Source of the DNA: Comamonadaceae bacterium
Lineage (GTDB): Bacteria; Pseudomonadota; Gammaproteobacteria; Burkholderiales; Burkholderiaceae
DNA length: 5,373 bases
Assembly: GCA_947505915.1 (NCBI GenBank)
Contig: CANNNH010000129.1
Location: 1 to 5,373 of the forward strand
Direction: 5' to 3'
The notes under the pieces were generated by a model, which saw nothing but the letters and a program-made list of their open reading frames with translations, ran no database searches and was not told the DNA's origin. This document shows positions 1-5,373 of this stretch, piece after piece (positions within the stretch are counted from its first letter, which is position 1; each line of letters opens with the position of its first letter). The position numbers were made by a program, and so were the translations under genes.

Positions 1-726
1 CAAGTTCCCTTGGCCGCTTTCGCCGCAGCCACACTTGGATTGCATTGCCCCACAGAACATGGCTGGGCATTCATCGACGCAGTCCACTGGCAGATCAGCC
101 AAGGGCAGGTGAATTTGAGTGTTCCCACCCCCATCACCGCTTATGAATCAGAGGCTTTGCGCGAAGCCATGCAGCCGTATTTATTGCAAGACAGTATTCA
201 ACTGCTCCCCTGCTCGCCTGGGCGCTGGTTGGCACACGCCAGCGTGTTCAAACACTTGTCCAGCGTGTCCTTGGACCGCGTTAACGGGCAACGCATCGAC
301 CACTGGCTGCAGCCCAGCAGCATCGCCGCGCAAACAGAGGCTGAGCGCCTGTTGCGCCGCTTGCAAAATGAGATGCAAATGCTGTTTTATACCCACGCCG
401 TCAATGACAACCGCGCCGTCGCCTTGAACTCGATTTGGTTCAGCGGCACGGGCGAGTTGCCCACGGTGAATCCGCACACCGTGAAGCGTGACATCGTGAT
501 GCACCAAGGCTTGCGTGAGGCTTGGCTAAGCCAAAACCCCGAGGTGTTTGTGCCGGCTTTCACAACGGTCTGGCAAGACACCCTCGCCCCTGCACTTGCG
601 CGACATGAGCAGGTGCTGCTGTGTGACCCCACGCGCAGCGTCTTGCTTGAAAATGCGCCGCAAGGCTTGCGCCAAAAGCTTCTACAGTGGCTGCGCCCAC
701 CCAAACTTTCGGACTTGCTGCAATGA
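1..726 (+). CDS. RpfE-like / 'phosphoglycerate mutase'-annotated conserved protein, 5'-truncated
   Basis: The frame is open from base 1 (Gln-Val-Pro-Leu...), with no start codon inside the window that fits, so the gene begins upstream; 241 codons and the TGA stop are visible. The protein resembles a conserved proteobacterial family annotated variously as RpfE-type regulatory protein or cofactor-independent phosphoglycerate mutase-like. The recognisable signature is RRLQNEMQMLFYTHAVND around visible residues 118-136, followed by NSIWFSGTG at 143-151; an earlier HGWAFIDAVHWQI segment and an SLDRVNG segment also fit the family. I see no signal peptide or membrane segment. Its molecular role is not established: the mutase label is a weak similarity-based name, and no catalytic metal-site motif of that enzyme is visible in this fragment. 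It overlaps recJ by four bases (ATGA), so the two are very probably co-translated. From memory, rpfE and recJ are also close together in the Xanthomonas rpf region, which supports the family call. Confidence 0.72.
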   Translation, partial: QVPLAAFAAATLGLHCPTEHGWAFIDAVHWQISQGQVNLSVPTPITAYESEALREAMQPYLLQDSIQLLPCSPGRWLAHASVFKHLSSVSLDRVNGQRIDHWLQPSSIAAQTEAERLLRRLQNEMQMLFYTHAVNDNRAVALNSIWFSGTGELPTVNPHTVKRDIVMHQGLREAWLSQNPEVFVPAFTTVWQDTLAPALARHEQVLLCDPTRSVLLENAPQGLRQKLLQWLRPPKLSDLLQ

Positions 727-2438
727 AACTTCAGGTACGCGATGTCCCCCCGCGCAGCGTCTGGGCGCTAGAGCAAAGCGGTGTGCATCCCCTGCTGGCA
801 CGTTTGTATGCGGCGCGGGGCGTGCATGACGCCAAGCAAATGGACCCAAGCCTTGGCCAATTGCTTGCTCCCGCTGGCCTCAAAGGCATTGACGCTGCTG
901 CAAAGTTGTTGGCTGACGCCATCGCAAAGCAACTGCGTTTGTGTATCGTGGCCGATTACGACTGCGACGGCGCCACCGCCTGTGCGCTGGCCTTGCGTGG
1001 CCTCACGCTTTTAGGTGCTCAACATGTGAGCTTCATCGTGCCCGACCGCGTGGTCGATGGCTATGGTTTGACACCCGACATCGCCCAACGCGTTCACGCC
1101 AGTGGCGCACAGGTCTTGATCACGGTGGATAACGGCATTGCCAGCGTGAGCGGTGTGGAAGAAGCCAAGCGCTTAGGTCTGCAAGTCCTCATCACCGACC
1201 ACCATTTGCCAGGCCACGAATTGCCCACGCCCCATGCCTTGGTCAACCCCAACCAACCTGGCTGCAGCTTCGAGAGCAAAAGTATGGCGGGGGTGGGTGT
1301 GATGTTTTACGTGCTACTGGCCTTGCGAGCGCTGATGCGCGAACGCGGCGTGTTCGGCACAGACAGCGAACCCAAGCTAGATGGTTTGCTGCCCTTGGTG
1401 GCATTGGGCACGGTGGCCGATGTGGTGACTCTGGACGCCAACAACCGCCGCATGGTGTCTCAAGGCTTGCTGCGAATGCGCAAAGGGCAAATGCCTGCAG
1501 GTCTTGCAGCCTTGTTCAAAGTGGCCTCGCGCGACGCCACCCAGGCCAGCAGCCAAGACATGGGCTTTGCATTGGGGCCGCGCATCAATGCAGCGGGGCG
1601 TTTGTCAGACATGACGCTGGGCATAGAGTGCTTGCGCACCGATGACACCGAGCTGGCGTGGCGACTGGCGCAGCAGCTCGACACCATCAACCGCGAACGC
1701 CGTTCTATGGAGGGCGATATGCGCGAACAAGCGCTGCTGATCGCCGAGTCCTTGATGGACAGCGAAGAAATTGCACCTGCTGCGTTGTGCGTGTTCGATG
1801 AGGACTTTCATGAAGGCGTGGTGGGCATCATTGCCGGTCGCTTGAAGGACTTGCACTACCGCCCGTGTTTTGTATTTGCCAGCAGCCAGTCGCAGGGCCT
1901 AGCGGTGCTCAAAGGCTCTGGGCGGTCGATTGCCGGTTTCCATTTGCGCGATGCCTTAGACGCCATCGCCAAACGCCACCCAGATTTGCTGCTGCGTTTT
2001 GGCGGTCACGCCATGGCGGCAGGCTGCACGTTGCTGGAAGACGACTTGGCAACGTTCGAGCTGGCCTTGCAAGACATCGCCACCCAATGGTTGGACGCCG
2101 CCACCTTGGCGCAAACCTTGGCCACCGATGGCAGTTTGCCAGCGCAATATGTGCGCCCCGATATGGTCAAGCACCTGCAAGCGCAGGTCTGGGGGCAAGG
2201 TTTTGCTCAGCCTGTTTTCCAAGACACGGTGAATGTGCTGAGCCAAAAAATCGTAGGAGAAAAACATTTGTCGCTCAAGCTGCAATTGCACGGGCAGCTG
2301 GTGGACGCGATTTGGTTTGGTCGCACCGAGGGCTTGCCAGTACAAGCTACCTTGGCCTACCGCCTCGACATCAACACCTGGCAAGGCATGGAAAAACTGC
2401 AGTTGCATATTGAAGCCATGCAGCCCTTCTACAATTAA
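723..2438 (+). CDS. recJ: Single-stranded-DNA-specific 5'-3' exonuclease RecJ
   Basis: RecJ degrades single-stranded DNA 5' to 3' in RecF-pathway recombination, mismatch repair and replication-fork processing in the cytoplasm. The product is 571 residues, close to the 577 of E. coli RecJ. DHH-domain metal motifs are all present: ADYDCDGATA at 77-86 (Asp78, Asp80, Asp82), VDNG with Asp136, TDHH with Asp159-His160-His161, and GTVADV with Asp233. RINAAGR lies at 287-293. The DHHA1 part shows HEGVVGIIAGR at 363-373, GSGRSI at 398-403 and the substrate-binding GGHAMAAG at 427-434. A C-terminal region from about 450 fits the RecJ OB fold. I chose the ATG at 723 (MKLQVRDVPPRSVWALE) because this matches the usual RecJ N-terminus; an in-frame upstream start at 687 would add 12 residues translated deep inside the previous gene. 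No Shine-Dalgarno is seen, so translation probably couples through the ATGA overlap. The gene looks intact and functional. Confidence 0.97.
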   Translation: MKLQVRDVPPRSVWALEQSGVHPLLARLYAARGVHDAKQMDPSLGQLLAPAGLKGIDAAAKLLADAIAKQLRLCIVADYDCDGATACALALRGLTLLGAQHVSFIVPDRVVDGYGLTPDIAQRVHASGAQVLITVDNGIASVSGVEEAKRLGLQVLITDHHLPGHELPTPHALVNPNQPGCSFESKSMAGVGVMFYVLLALRALMRERGVFGTDSEPKLDGLLPLVALGTVADVVTLDANNRRMVSQGLLRMRKGQMPAGLAALFKVASRDATQASSQDMGFALGPRINAAGRLSDMTLGIECLRTDDTELAWRLAQQLDTINRERRSMEGDMREQALLIAESLMDSEEIAPAALCVFDEDFHEGVVGIIAGRLKDLHYRPCFVFASSQSQGLAVLKGSGRSIAGFHLRDALDAIAKRHPDLLLRFGGHAMAAGCTLLEDDLATFELALQDIATQWLDAATLAQTLATDGSLPAQYVRPDMVKHLQAQVWGQGFAQPVFQDTVNVLSQKIVGEKHLSLKLQLHGQLVDAIWFGRTEGLPVQATLAYRLDINTWQGMEKLQLHIEAMQPFYN

Positions 2439-2441
2439 GCT

Positions 2442-3293
2442 GTGTCCATCCTCAACGCCGATCTGCATTGCCACTCTGTCGTCTCCGACGGCACGCTCAC
2501 GCCCGAGGCGTTAGCCGCACGTGCCCATGCCAATGGCGTGGAGTTGTGGTCACTCACCGACCACGACGAAATTGGCGGGCAAGCCCGAGCCTGCGCTGCC
2601 GCCCAAGCGCTGGGCATGGGGTATTTGCATGGCACCGAAATATCTGTCTCTTTCGCGGGCCGCACCGTTCACATTGTGGGTTTGGGCTTTGATCTGCAAG
2701 ACCCTCGAATGCAAGAAGGCTTGCGCAGCACGCGTGGAGGCCGTCACGCACGGGCCGTGGACATGGCAGCTGGCTTGGCCAAGGTGGGCATACACGGCAG
2801 CTTTGAAGGCGCCCTCACCTTCGCCGGCAACCCCGACCTGATTTCTCGCACCCACTTTGCCCGCTATTTGGTGGAAAGCGGCGTGTGCGCTGATACCTAT
2901 GAGGTGTTTCGCCGCTTCCTTACCGAAGGCAAACCGGGCTATGTCGAGCACCGCTGGGCTGGCTTGGGCGACGCGGTGCGCTGGATTCGCGAATGCCAAG
3001 GTGTTGCGGTCATTGCCCACCCCGCCCGCTACGGCTTCACGCCCACCGAGGAATATGCGCTGTTCTCCGAGTTCAAAAACCATGGCGGTCAAGCGGTGGA
3101 AGTGGTGACAGGTAGCCATTCGGCGGCCGAAGCCATCCAATACGCTGACATGGCGCGGGAGTTTGGTTTGGCCGCTTCCCGCGGCAGCGACTTTCACAGC
3201 CCCAATGAAAGCCATACCGATTTAGGCGCGTTGCCTTGGTTACCCGGTGACCTCACACCGGTGTGGGAATTGCTCGCCCACCGCATCCAATAA
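2442..3293 (+). CDS. rnm: PHP-domain phosphoesterase, RNase AM / 3',5'-nucleoside bisphosphate phosphatase type
   Basis: This 283-residue PHP-family metal-dependent phosphoesterase matches E. coli Rnm (TrpH/YciV). Members of this group remove the 3' phosphate from nucleoside 3',5'-bisphosphates such as pAp and trim short RNA 5' ends. Metal-ligand motifs in order are DLHCHS (Asp7, His9, His11) with SDG (Asp16), LTDHDE (Asp40, His41), GTEIS (Glu66), HIVGLG (His77), RTHFARYL (His138), AHPARYG (His193) and GSDFHSP (Asp250, His252). That is the full PHP set, so the enzyme is expected to be active; specificity is inferred from family. The start is a GTG: the in-frame codon two before it is the recJ stop TAA, and the next in-frame starts lie beyond the first metal motif, so GTG at 2442 is effectively forced. 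Only three bases separate it from recJ and there is no Shine-Dalgarno, suggesting re-initiation by ribosomes ending recJ. It is followed by yciO, the same neighbour as in E. coli. Confidence 0.92.
   Translation: MSILNADLHCHSVVSDGTLTPEALAARAHANGVELWSLTDHDEIGGQARACAAAQALGMGYLHGTEISVSFAGRTVHIVGLGFDLQDPRMQEGLRSTRGGRHARAVDMAAGLAKVGIHGSFEGALTFAGNPDLISRTHFARYLVESGVCADTYEVFRRFLTEGKPGYVEHRWAGLGDAVRWIRECQGVAVIAHPARYGFTPTEEYALFSEFKNHGGQAVEVVTGSHSAAEAIQYADMAREFGLAASRGSDFHSPNESHTDLGALPWLPGDLTPVWELLAHRIQ
3254..3265. repeat. 12-bp perfect palindrome near the end of the PHP gene
   Basis: CACACCGGTGTG reads identically on both strands. It lies inside the coding sequence 26 bases before the end of the stop codon and about 43 bases upstream of the yciO start. 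It overlaps a second possible pairing, CCGGTGA at 3244-3250 with TCACACCGG at 3253-3261 (one bulged A). No role is known; it may be chance. Confidence 0.35.
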
Positions 3294-3308
3294 GGCCGCG
3301 GTCTCCGC

Positions 3309-3944
3309 ATGGCACAACTGTTTCAAGTCCATCCGGACAATCCGCAAGCGCGCTTACTCAAACAAGCAGTGGCCTTGTTGACCCAAGGCGGTGTGGTGGC
3401 AGTGCCCACCGATTCCAGCTATGCCTTGGTATGCCATTTGGACGACAAAGCGGCGATTGACCGATTGCGCCAAATTCGCGGTGTGGATGAAAAGCACCAC
3501 CTGACCTTGCTGTGCCGCGACCTGCGTGAACTCGCGCTTTACGCCAAGGTGGACAACCGCCAATTTCGACTGCTCAAAGCCGCCACCCCTGGGGCTTACA
3601 CCTTCATCTTAGAGGCCACCAAAGAAGTGCCGCGCCGCGTTGCCCATCCGCAGCGCAAAACCATAGGTCTGCGGGTGCCCAACCACACCACCTTGCTGGC
3701 GTTGTTGGACATTCACGGCGCACCTTTGCTGGCCACCACCTTGATTCCCCAAGATGAAACAGAACCCTTGAACGACGCCGAACAGATTCGCGAACGCTAT
3801 GAACACCAAGTGGCGGCGGTGGTCGATGCAGGTGCTTGTAGCCTCCAAGCCACCACCGTGGTGGACCTCACCCCCATGGCCGACGGGGGTGAGCCAGAAG
3901 TTTTACGTCGAGGTTTAGGAAAATTAGAACTTTTGGGTTTATAA
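3309..3944 (+). CDS. yciO: YciO, TsaC/Sua5/YrdC-family protein
   Basis: The protein has 211 residues (E. coli YciO about 206) and a single YrdC/TsaC fold domain without the extra C-terminal Sua5 domain. It follows the YciO rather than the TsaC pattern: PTDSSYAL at 33-40, TLLCRDL, VDN.QFRLLK, ATPGAYTFIL at 92-101, TKEVPRR at 104-110, KTIGLRVP at 117-124 and TTVVDLT near the C-terminus. TsaC makes threonylcarbamoyl-AMP for the t6A37 modification of tRNA; YciO is a paralogue whose physiological job is unresolved and which should not be assumed to replace TsaC. The ATG at 3309 is the first usable start after the in-frame stop of the previous gene, 15 bases away. An AAGG at 3292-3295 lies 13 bases upstream, too far for a good ribosome-binding site. 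The gene's last codons become markedly AT-rich, running into the AT-rich gap that follows, and two perfect inverted repeats sit shortly before them. Confidence 0.93.
   Translation: MAQLFQVHPDNPQARLLKQAVALLTQGGVVAVPTDSSYALVCHLDDKAAIDRLRQIRGVDEKHHLTLLCRDLRELALYAKVDNRQFRLLKAATPGAYTFILEATKEVPRRVAHPQRKTIGLRVPNHTTLLALLDIHGAPLLATTLIPQDETEPLNDAEQIRERYEHQVAAVVDAGACSLQATTVVDLTPMADGGEPEVLRRGLGKLELLGL
3850..3864. repeat. 7-bp inverted repeat with 1-base centre, inside yciO 3' end
   Basis: CCACCAC (3850-3856) and GTGGTGG (3858-3864) are perfect reverse complements around a single C. As RNA it would fold as a 6-bp stem with a 3-base CCG loop. It encodes part of the conserved TTVVDLT segment, so codon constraint may explain it. 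Two bases separate it from the next inverted repeat. Confidence 0.45.
3867..3893 (+). repeat. GC-rich 9-bp perfect hairpin inside yciO 3' end
   Basis: CTCACCCCC (3867-3875) and GGGGGTGAG (3885-3893) are perfect reverse complements with a 9-base spacer. This is the strongest hairpin I found in the window. It ends 51 bases before the end of the yciO stop codon. The first T run after it (TTTT at 3901-3904) starts 7 bases past the stem, so it does not look like a standard intrinsic terminator. Possible roles are mRNA 3' end protection, weak attenuation between yciO and the protease gene, or none. Confidence 0.5.
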
Positions 3945-4002
3945 AATGGGTAAATTAACGCTACTCTGGTGTTTTTGCGTATCCTAAAGCGCTTAATAAA
4001 AG

Positions 4003-4040
4003 TTTTTATCACATACTTTTCACCAATAAATTGATAAAAA
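4003..4040. repeat. 9-bp perfect inverted repeat upstream of the M50 protease gene
   Basis: TTTTTATCA (4003-4011) and TGATAAAAA (4032-4040) are perfect reverse complements separated by 20 bases. The centre-to-centre distance is 29 bases, roughly three helical turns, so two half-sites would lie on about the same DNA face. That is compatible with a regulator-binding site, but in such AT-rich DNA a chance match is quite possible. Confidence 0.4.
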
Positions 4041-4045
4041 TTAGT

Positions 4046-4050
4046 GAGAG
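4046..4050 (+). promoter_or_regulatory. Weak ribosome-binding site for the M50 protease gene
   Basis: GAGAG ends 9 bases before the GTG at 4060, an acceptable spacing but only a partial match to the Shine-Dalgarno sequence. It overlaps the in-frame TGA at 4045-4047 that rules out any earlier start. It supports the GTG start where no ATG is available. Confidence 0.4.
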
Positions 4051-4059
4051 AATAGTTTT

Positions 4060-4737
4060 GTGAATTTCAATGAATTAGTACAAACAATTTCTACCCATGC
4101 GGTACCCGTATTGCTCGCCATCACCCTGCACGAAGCCGCGCACGGGTACACAGCGCGCCAGTTGGGTGACGACACTGCATGGCAAATGGGGCGCGTCACC
4201 CTCAACCCCTTCCCCCACATCGACTTGGTCGGCACCGTCATCATGCCCTTGATGCTGTTTTTTGCCACTTCCGGCCAGTTTTTGTTTGGTTATGCCAAGC
4301 CCGTTCCCGTCGATTTTTCCCGTTTGCGCCACCCCAAACGCGATATGGTGTGGGTGGCTTTGGCCGGTCCTGCGGTCAATTTGCTTCAAGCTTTTGCCTG
4401 GGCGGTGCTGATTTACCTGCTCTCGGGCATGGGCAGCGATGAGCGTTTTTTCCTTGAAATGGCGCAAGCCGGCGTGCTGGTCAATTTGGTCATGTTCGCC
4501 TTCAACCTGTTTCCCCTGCCGCCGCTGGATGGCGGGCGCATCGTGGTGGGCTTGTTGCCCATGCGCTTGGCCATTGGTTTCTCGCACATTGAGCGCTATG
4601 GCTTTTTCATTGTCATGGGCTTGGTACTCATGGGCGTGATCAACACCCTGTGGATGCGCCCCATCATGATGGCCACCACCGAAGGTATTCAGTGGGTGCT
4701 TCAACCCCTGGCCTCTTTGCTGCAACTTGCCCCATGA
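4060..4737 (+). CDS. Site-2-type intramembrane metalloprotease, peptidase family M50
   Basis: A 225-residue polytopic membrane protein of the compact site-2 protease type that cleaves substrates within or near the membrane. The zinc site is visible: HEAAH at 24-28 in the first hydrophobic segment, and NLFPLPPLDGG at 149-159 with Asp157 as the likely third ligand. Further family marks are NPFPHIDLVGT after the first motif, GYAKPVPVD, and LAGPAVNLL. Hydrophobic stretches suggest about five or six membrane segments (near 15-35, 54-80, 96-122, 133-153 and 183-200). There is no PDZ domain as in RseP and no CBS domain, so it is not RseP; the natural substrate is unknown. The start is GTG: TGA at 4045-4047 closes the frame upstream and later starts would cut into the catalytic helix. 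The first dozen codons are AT-rich, unlike the rest. It overlaps trpS by ATGA. Confidence 0.9.
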   Translation: MNFNELVQTISTHAVPVLLAITLHEAAHGYTARQLGDDTAWQMGRVTLNPFPHIDLVGTVIMPLMLFFATSGQFLFGYAKPVPVDFSRLRHPKRDMVWVALAGPAVNLLQAFAWAVLIYLLSGMGSDERFFLEMAQAGVLVNLVMFAFNLFPLPPLDGGRIVVGLLPMRLAIGFSHIERYGFFIVMGLVLMGVINTLWMRPIMMATTEGIQWVLQPLASLLQLAP

Positions 4738-5373
4738 CCGATCGCGTACTCTCTGGCATGCGCCCAACCGGCGCCTTGCATTTGGGCCACTACCACGGCG
4801 CCTTGAAAAACTGGGTGCGCCTGCAGTCCGAAATGGAGTGCTTTTACTTTGTGGCCGACTGGCACGCTTTGACCACCCACTATGAAAGCCGCGAAGTCAT
4901 CGAAAAAAATGTCTATGAAATGGTCATCGACTGGTTGGCTGCGGGCCTAGACCCCAAGCAATGCACCCTGTTTTTGCAAAGCCGCATTCCTGAGCACGCC
5001 GAGCTCTTTACCTTGTTGGCCATGGGCACACCCATTGGTTGGTTGGAGCGCGTTCCCACCTACAAAGACCAACAAGAAAAGCTCAAGGACAAAGACCTCA
5101 GCACCTATGGTTTCTTGGGCTACCCACTTTTGCAAGCCGCAGACATTCTGATTTACAAAGCCCGCTGGGTGCCGGTAGGCGAAGACCAAGCCAGCCATGT
5201 GGAACTCACCCGCGAAGCGGCAAGGCGTTTCAACCATTTGTACGGCCGCGAACCCAATTTCGAGGCCTTGGTGCAAGACTGTTTGGCCAAGTTGCCCAAA
5301 GACAGCGTCAAGCGTTTTGAAAAATCGCGAAAACAGTTTCAAGAAACCGGTGATGCCAAGGCCATGGAAGGCG
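4734..5373 (+). CDS. trpS: Tryptophan--tRNA ligase (TrpRS), 3'-truncated
   Basis: TrpRS is a class I aminoacyl-tRNA synthetase that activates tryptophan with ATP and charges tRNA-Trp. The first 213 codons are present; the frame is open to the right edge. Evidence in order: MTDRVLSGMRPTGALHLGH with the HIGH-type ATP motif HLGH at 16-19, FYFVADWHALTT, the YPLLQAADILIY tryptophan-pocket segment at 130-141 (Asp137), and VPVGEDQ at 146-152 followed by HVELTREAARRFNHLYG. After this, where the short E. coli-type enzyme soon reaches KMSKS, the sequence continues with a charged, helix-like stretch (KRFEKSRKQFQETGDAKAME), consistent with the longer TrpRS form common in Burkholderiales. KMSKS itself is outside the window. 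The ATG at 4734 overlaps the protease stop codon (ATGA); no Shine-Dalgarno is seen, so expression likely depends on coupling to the protease gene. Confidence 0.96.
   Translation, partial: MTDRVLSGMRPTGALHLGHYHGALKNWVRLQSEMECFYFVADWHALTTHYESREVIEKNVYEMVIDWLAAGLDPKQCTLFLQSRIPEHAELFTLLAMGTPIGWLERVPTYKDQQEKLKDKDLSTYGFLGYPLLQAADILIYKARWVPVGEDQASHVELTREAARRFNHLYGREPNFEALVQDCLAKLPKDSVKRFEKSRKQFQETGDAKAMEG

Larger units (their letters stand above)
3945..4059 (+). promoter_or_regulatory. AT-rich intergenic gap, probable promoter region for the M50 protease-trpS unit
   Basis: This is the only sizeable gap between genes: 115 bases with 33 G/C by hand count, about 29%, in a much GC-richer window. No reading frame or RNA gene is apparent. 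Such a composition between two tight gene groups suggests a promoter, but no pair of consensus boxes is convincing. TATAAA at 3940-3945 has only a poor partner upstream. TTGATA at 4031-4036 matches the -35 consensus well but has no good -10 before the coding start. The gap contains the palindrome AAGCGCTT (3987-3994) and a 9-bp inverted repeat. There is no GC-rich stem followed by a T run here. Confidence 0.4.

Noticed and set aside
10..12. TTG as the start of the first gene
   Set aside because: The frame is open to base 1 and the family protein is longer at the N-terminus, so the gene is cut by the window edge.
687..722. Upstream in-frame start for recJ adding 12 residues
   Set aside because: The added residues come from deep inside the preceding gene and do not look like RecJ; the ATG at 723 gives the usual N-terminus and an ATGA overlap.
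1956..2474. 172-codon open frame on the - strand opposite the end of recJ
   Set aside because: It lies against the conserved GGH motif and C-terminal domain of RecJ and has no recognisable features.
2550..3215. 221-codon open frame on the - strand opposite the PHP gene
   Set aside because: The + strand shows a complete set of PHP metal motifs; the antisense frame is a by-product of codon bias.
3867..3904. Intrinsic terminator at the end of yciO
   Set aside because: The stem is strong, but the T run is short, starts 7 bases after the stem and lies inside the coding region.
3309..3944. TsaC/Sua5, the essential t6A synthesis enzyme
   Set aside because: The motif set (PTDSSYAL, TKEVPRR, KTIGLRVP, VDLT), the length and the neighbour rnm all point to the YciO subgroup.
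4031..4044. FNR-type operator (TTGAT-AAAA-ATTAG)
   Set aside because: Only the left half-site matches; the right half differs at two of five positions, and AT-rich DNA gives such hits easily.
4075..4767. 230-codon open frame on the - strand opposite the M50 protease gene
   Set aside because: It is a shadow of a strongly supported gene; its translation is rich in His, Gln and Gly with no recognisable motif.
1..5373. Mobile element, CRISPR array, tRNA or defence system
   Set aside because: No transposase, terminal repeats, repeat-spacer pattern, cloverleaf-like segment or defence-type domain was seen on either strand.

Overview
The window looks like ordinary chromosomal DNA from a betaproteobacterium. 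The best fit is Burkholderiales, probably a Comamonadaceae-type organism of moderate GC. I base this on the character of the proteins, the codon use, and the gene order RpfE-like / recJ / PHP phosphoesterase / yciO / M50 protease / trpS. I could not search databases, so the taxon is an inference. All six genes are on the + strand, packed with almost no spacing except for one gap. The left-most gene lacks its 5' end and the right-most gene (trpS) lacks its 3' end.

Region 1 (1-3944) appears to be one transcription unit. An RpfE-like protein of the 'phosphoglycerate mutase' annotation family overlaps recJ by ATGA. recJ encodes the single-strand 5'-3' exonuclease and is complete with all DHH/DHHA1 motifs. 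Three bases after the recJ stop, a GTG starts a PHP-domain phosphoesterase (RNase AM / 3',5'-nucleoside bisphosphate phosphatase type, E. coli Rnm/TrpH). Fifteen bases further comes yciO, a TsaC/Sua5 paralogue. The rnm-yciO pair is also adjacent in E. coli. The 3' end of yciO carries two back-to-back perfect inverted repeats.

Region 2 (3945-4059) is the only real intergenic gap. It is 115 bases at about 29% GC by hand count, against a clearly GC-richer surrounding. It holds a 9-bp perfect inverted repeat and an 8-bp palindrome, and it is the natural place for a promoter of the downstream unit. No consensus promoter or U-tract terminator stands out.

Region 3 (4060-5373) holds a GTG-started M50 site-2-type membrane protease, which overlaps trpS (tryptophanyl-tRNA synthetase) by ATGA. 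trpS runs off the right edge before its KMSKS motif, probably inside a lineage-type insertion.

The gene content is housekeeping: DNA repair, RNA/nucleotide turnover, a TsaC-like protein, an intramembrane protease and tRNA charging. I saw no mobile element, CRISPR array, RNA gene, frameshift or convincing new system. The points worth a second look are the hairpins at the end of yciO, the AT-rich gap, the poorly understood RpfE-like and YciO proteins in tight operon positions, and the protease-trpS coupling.
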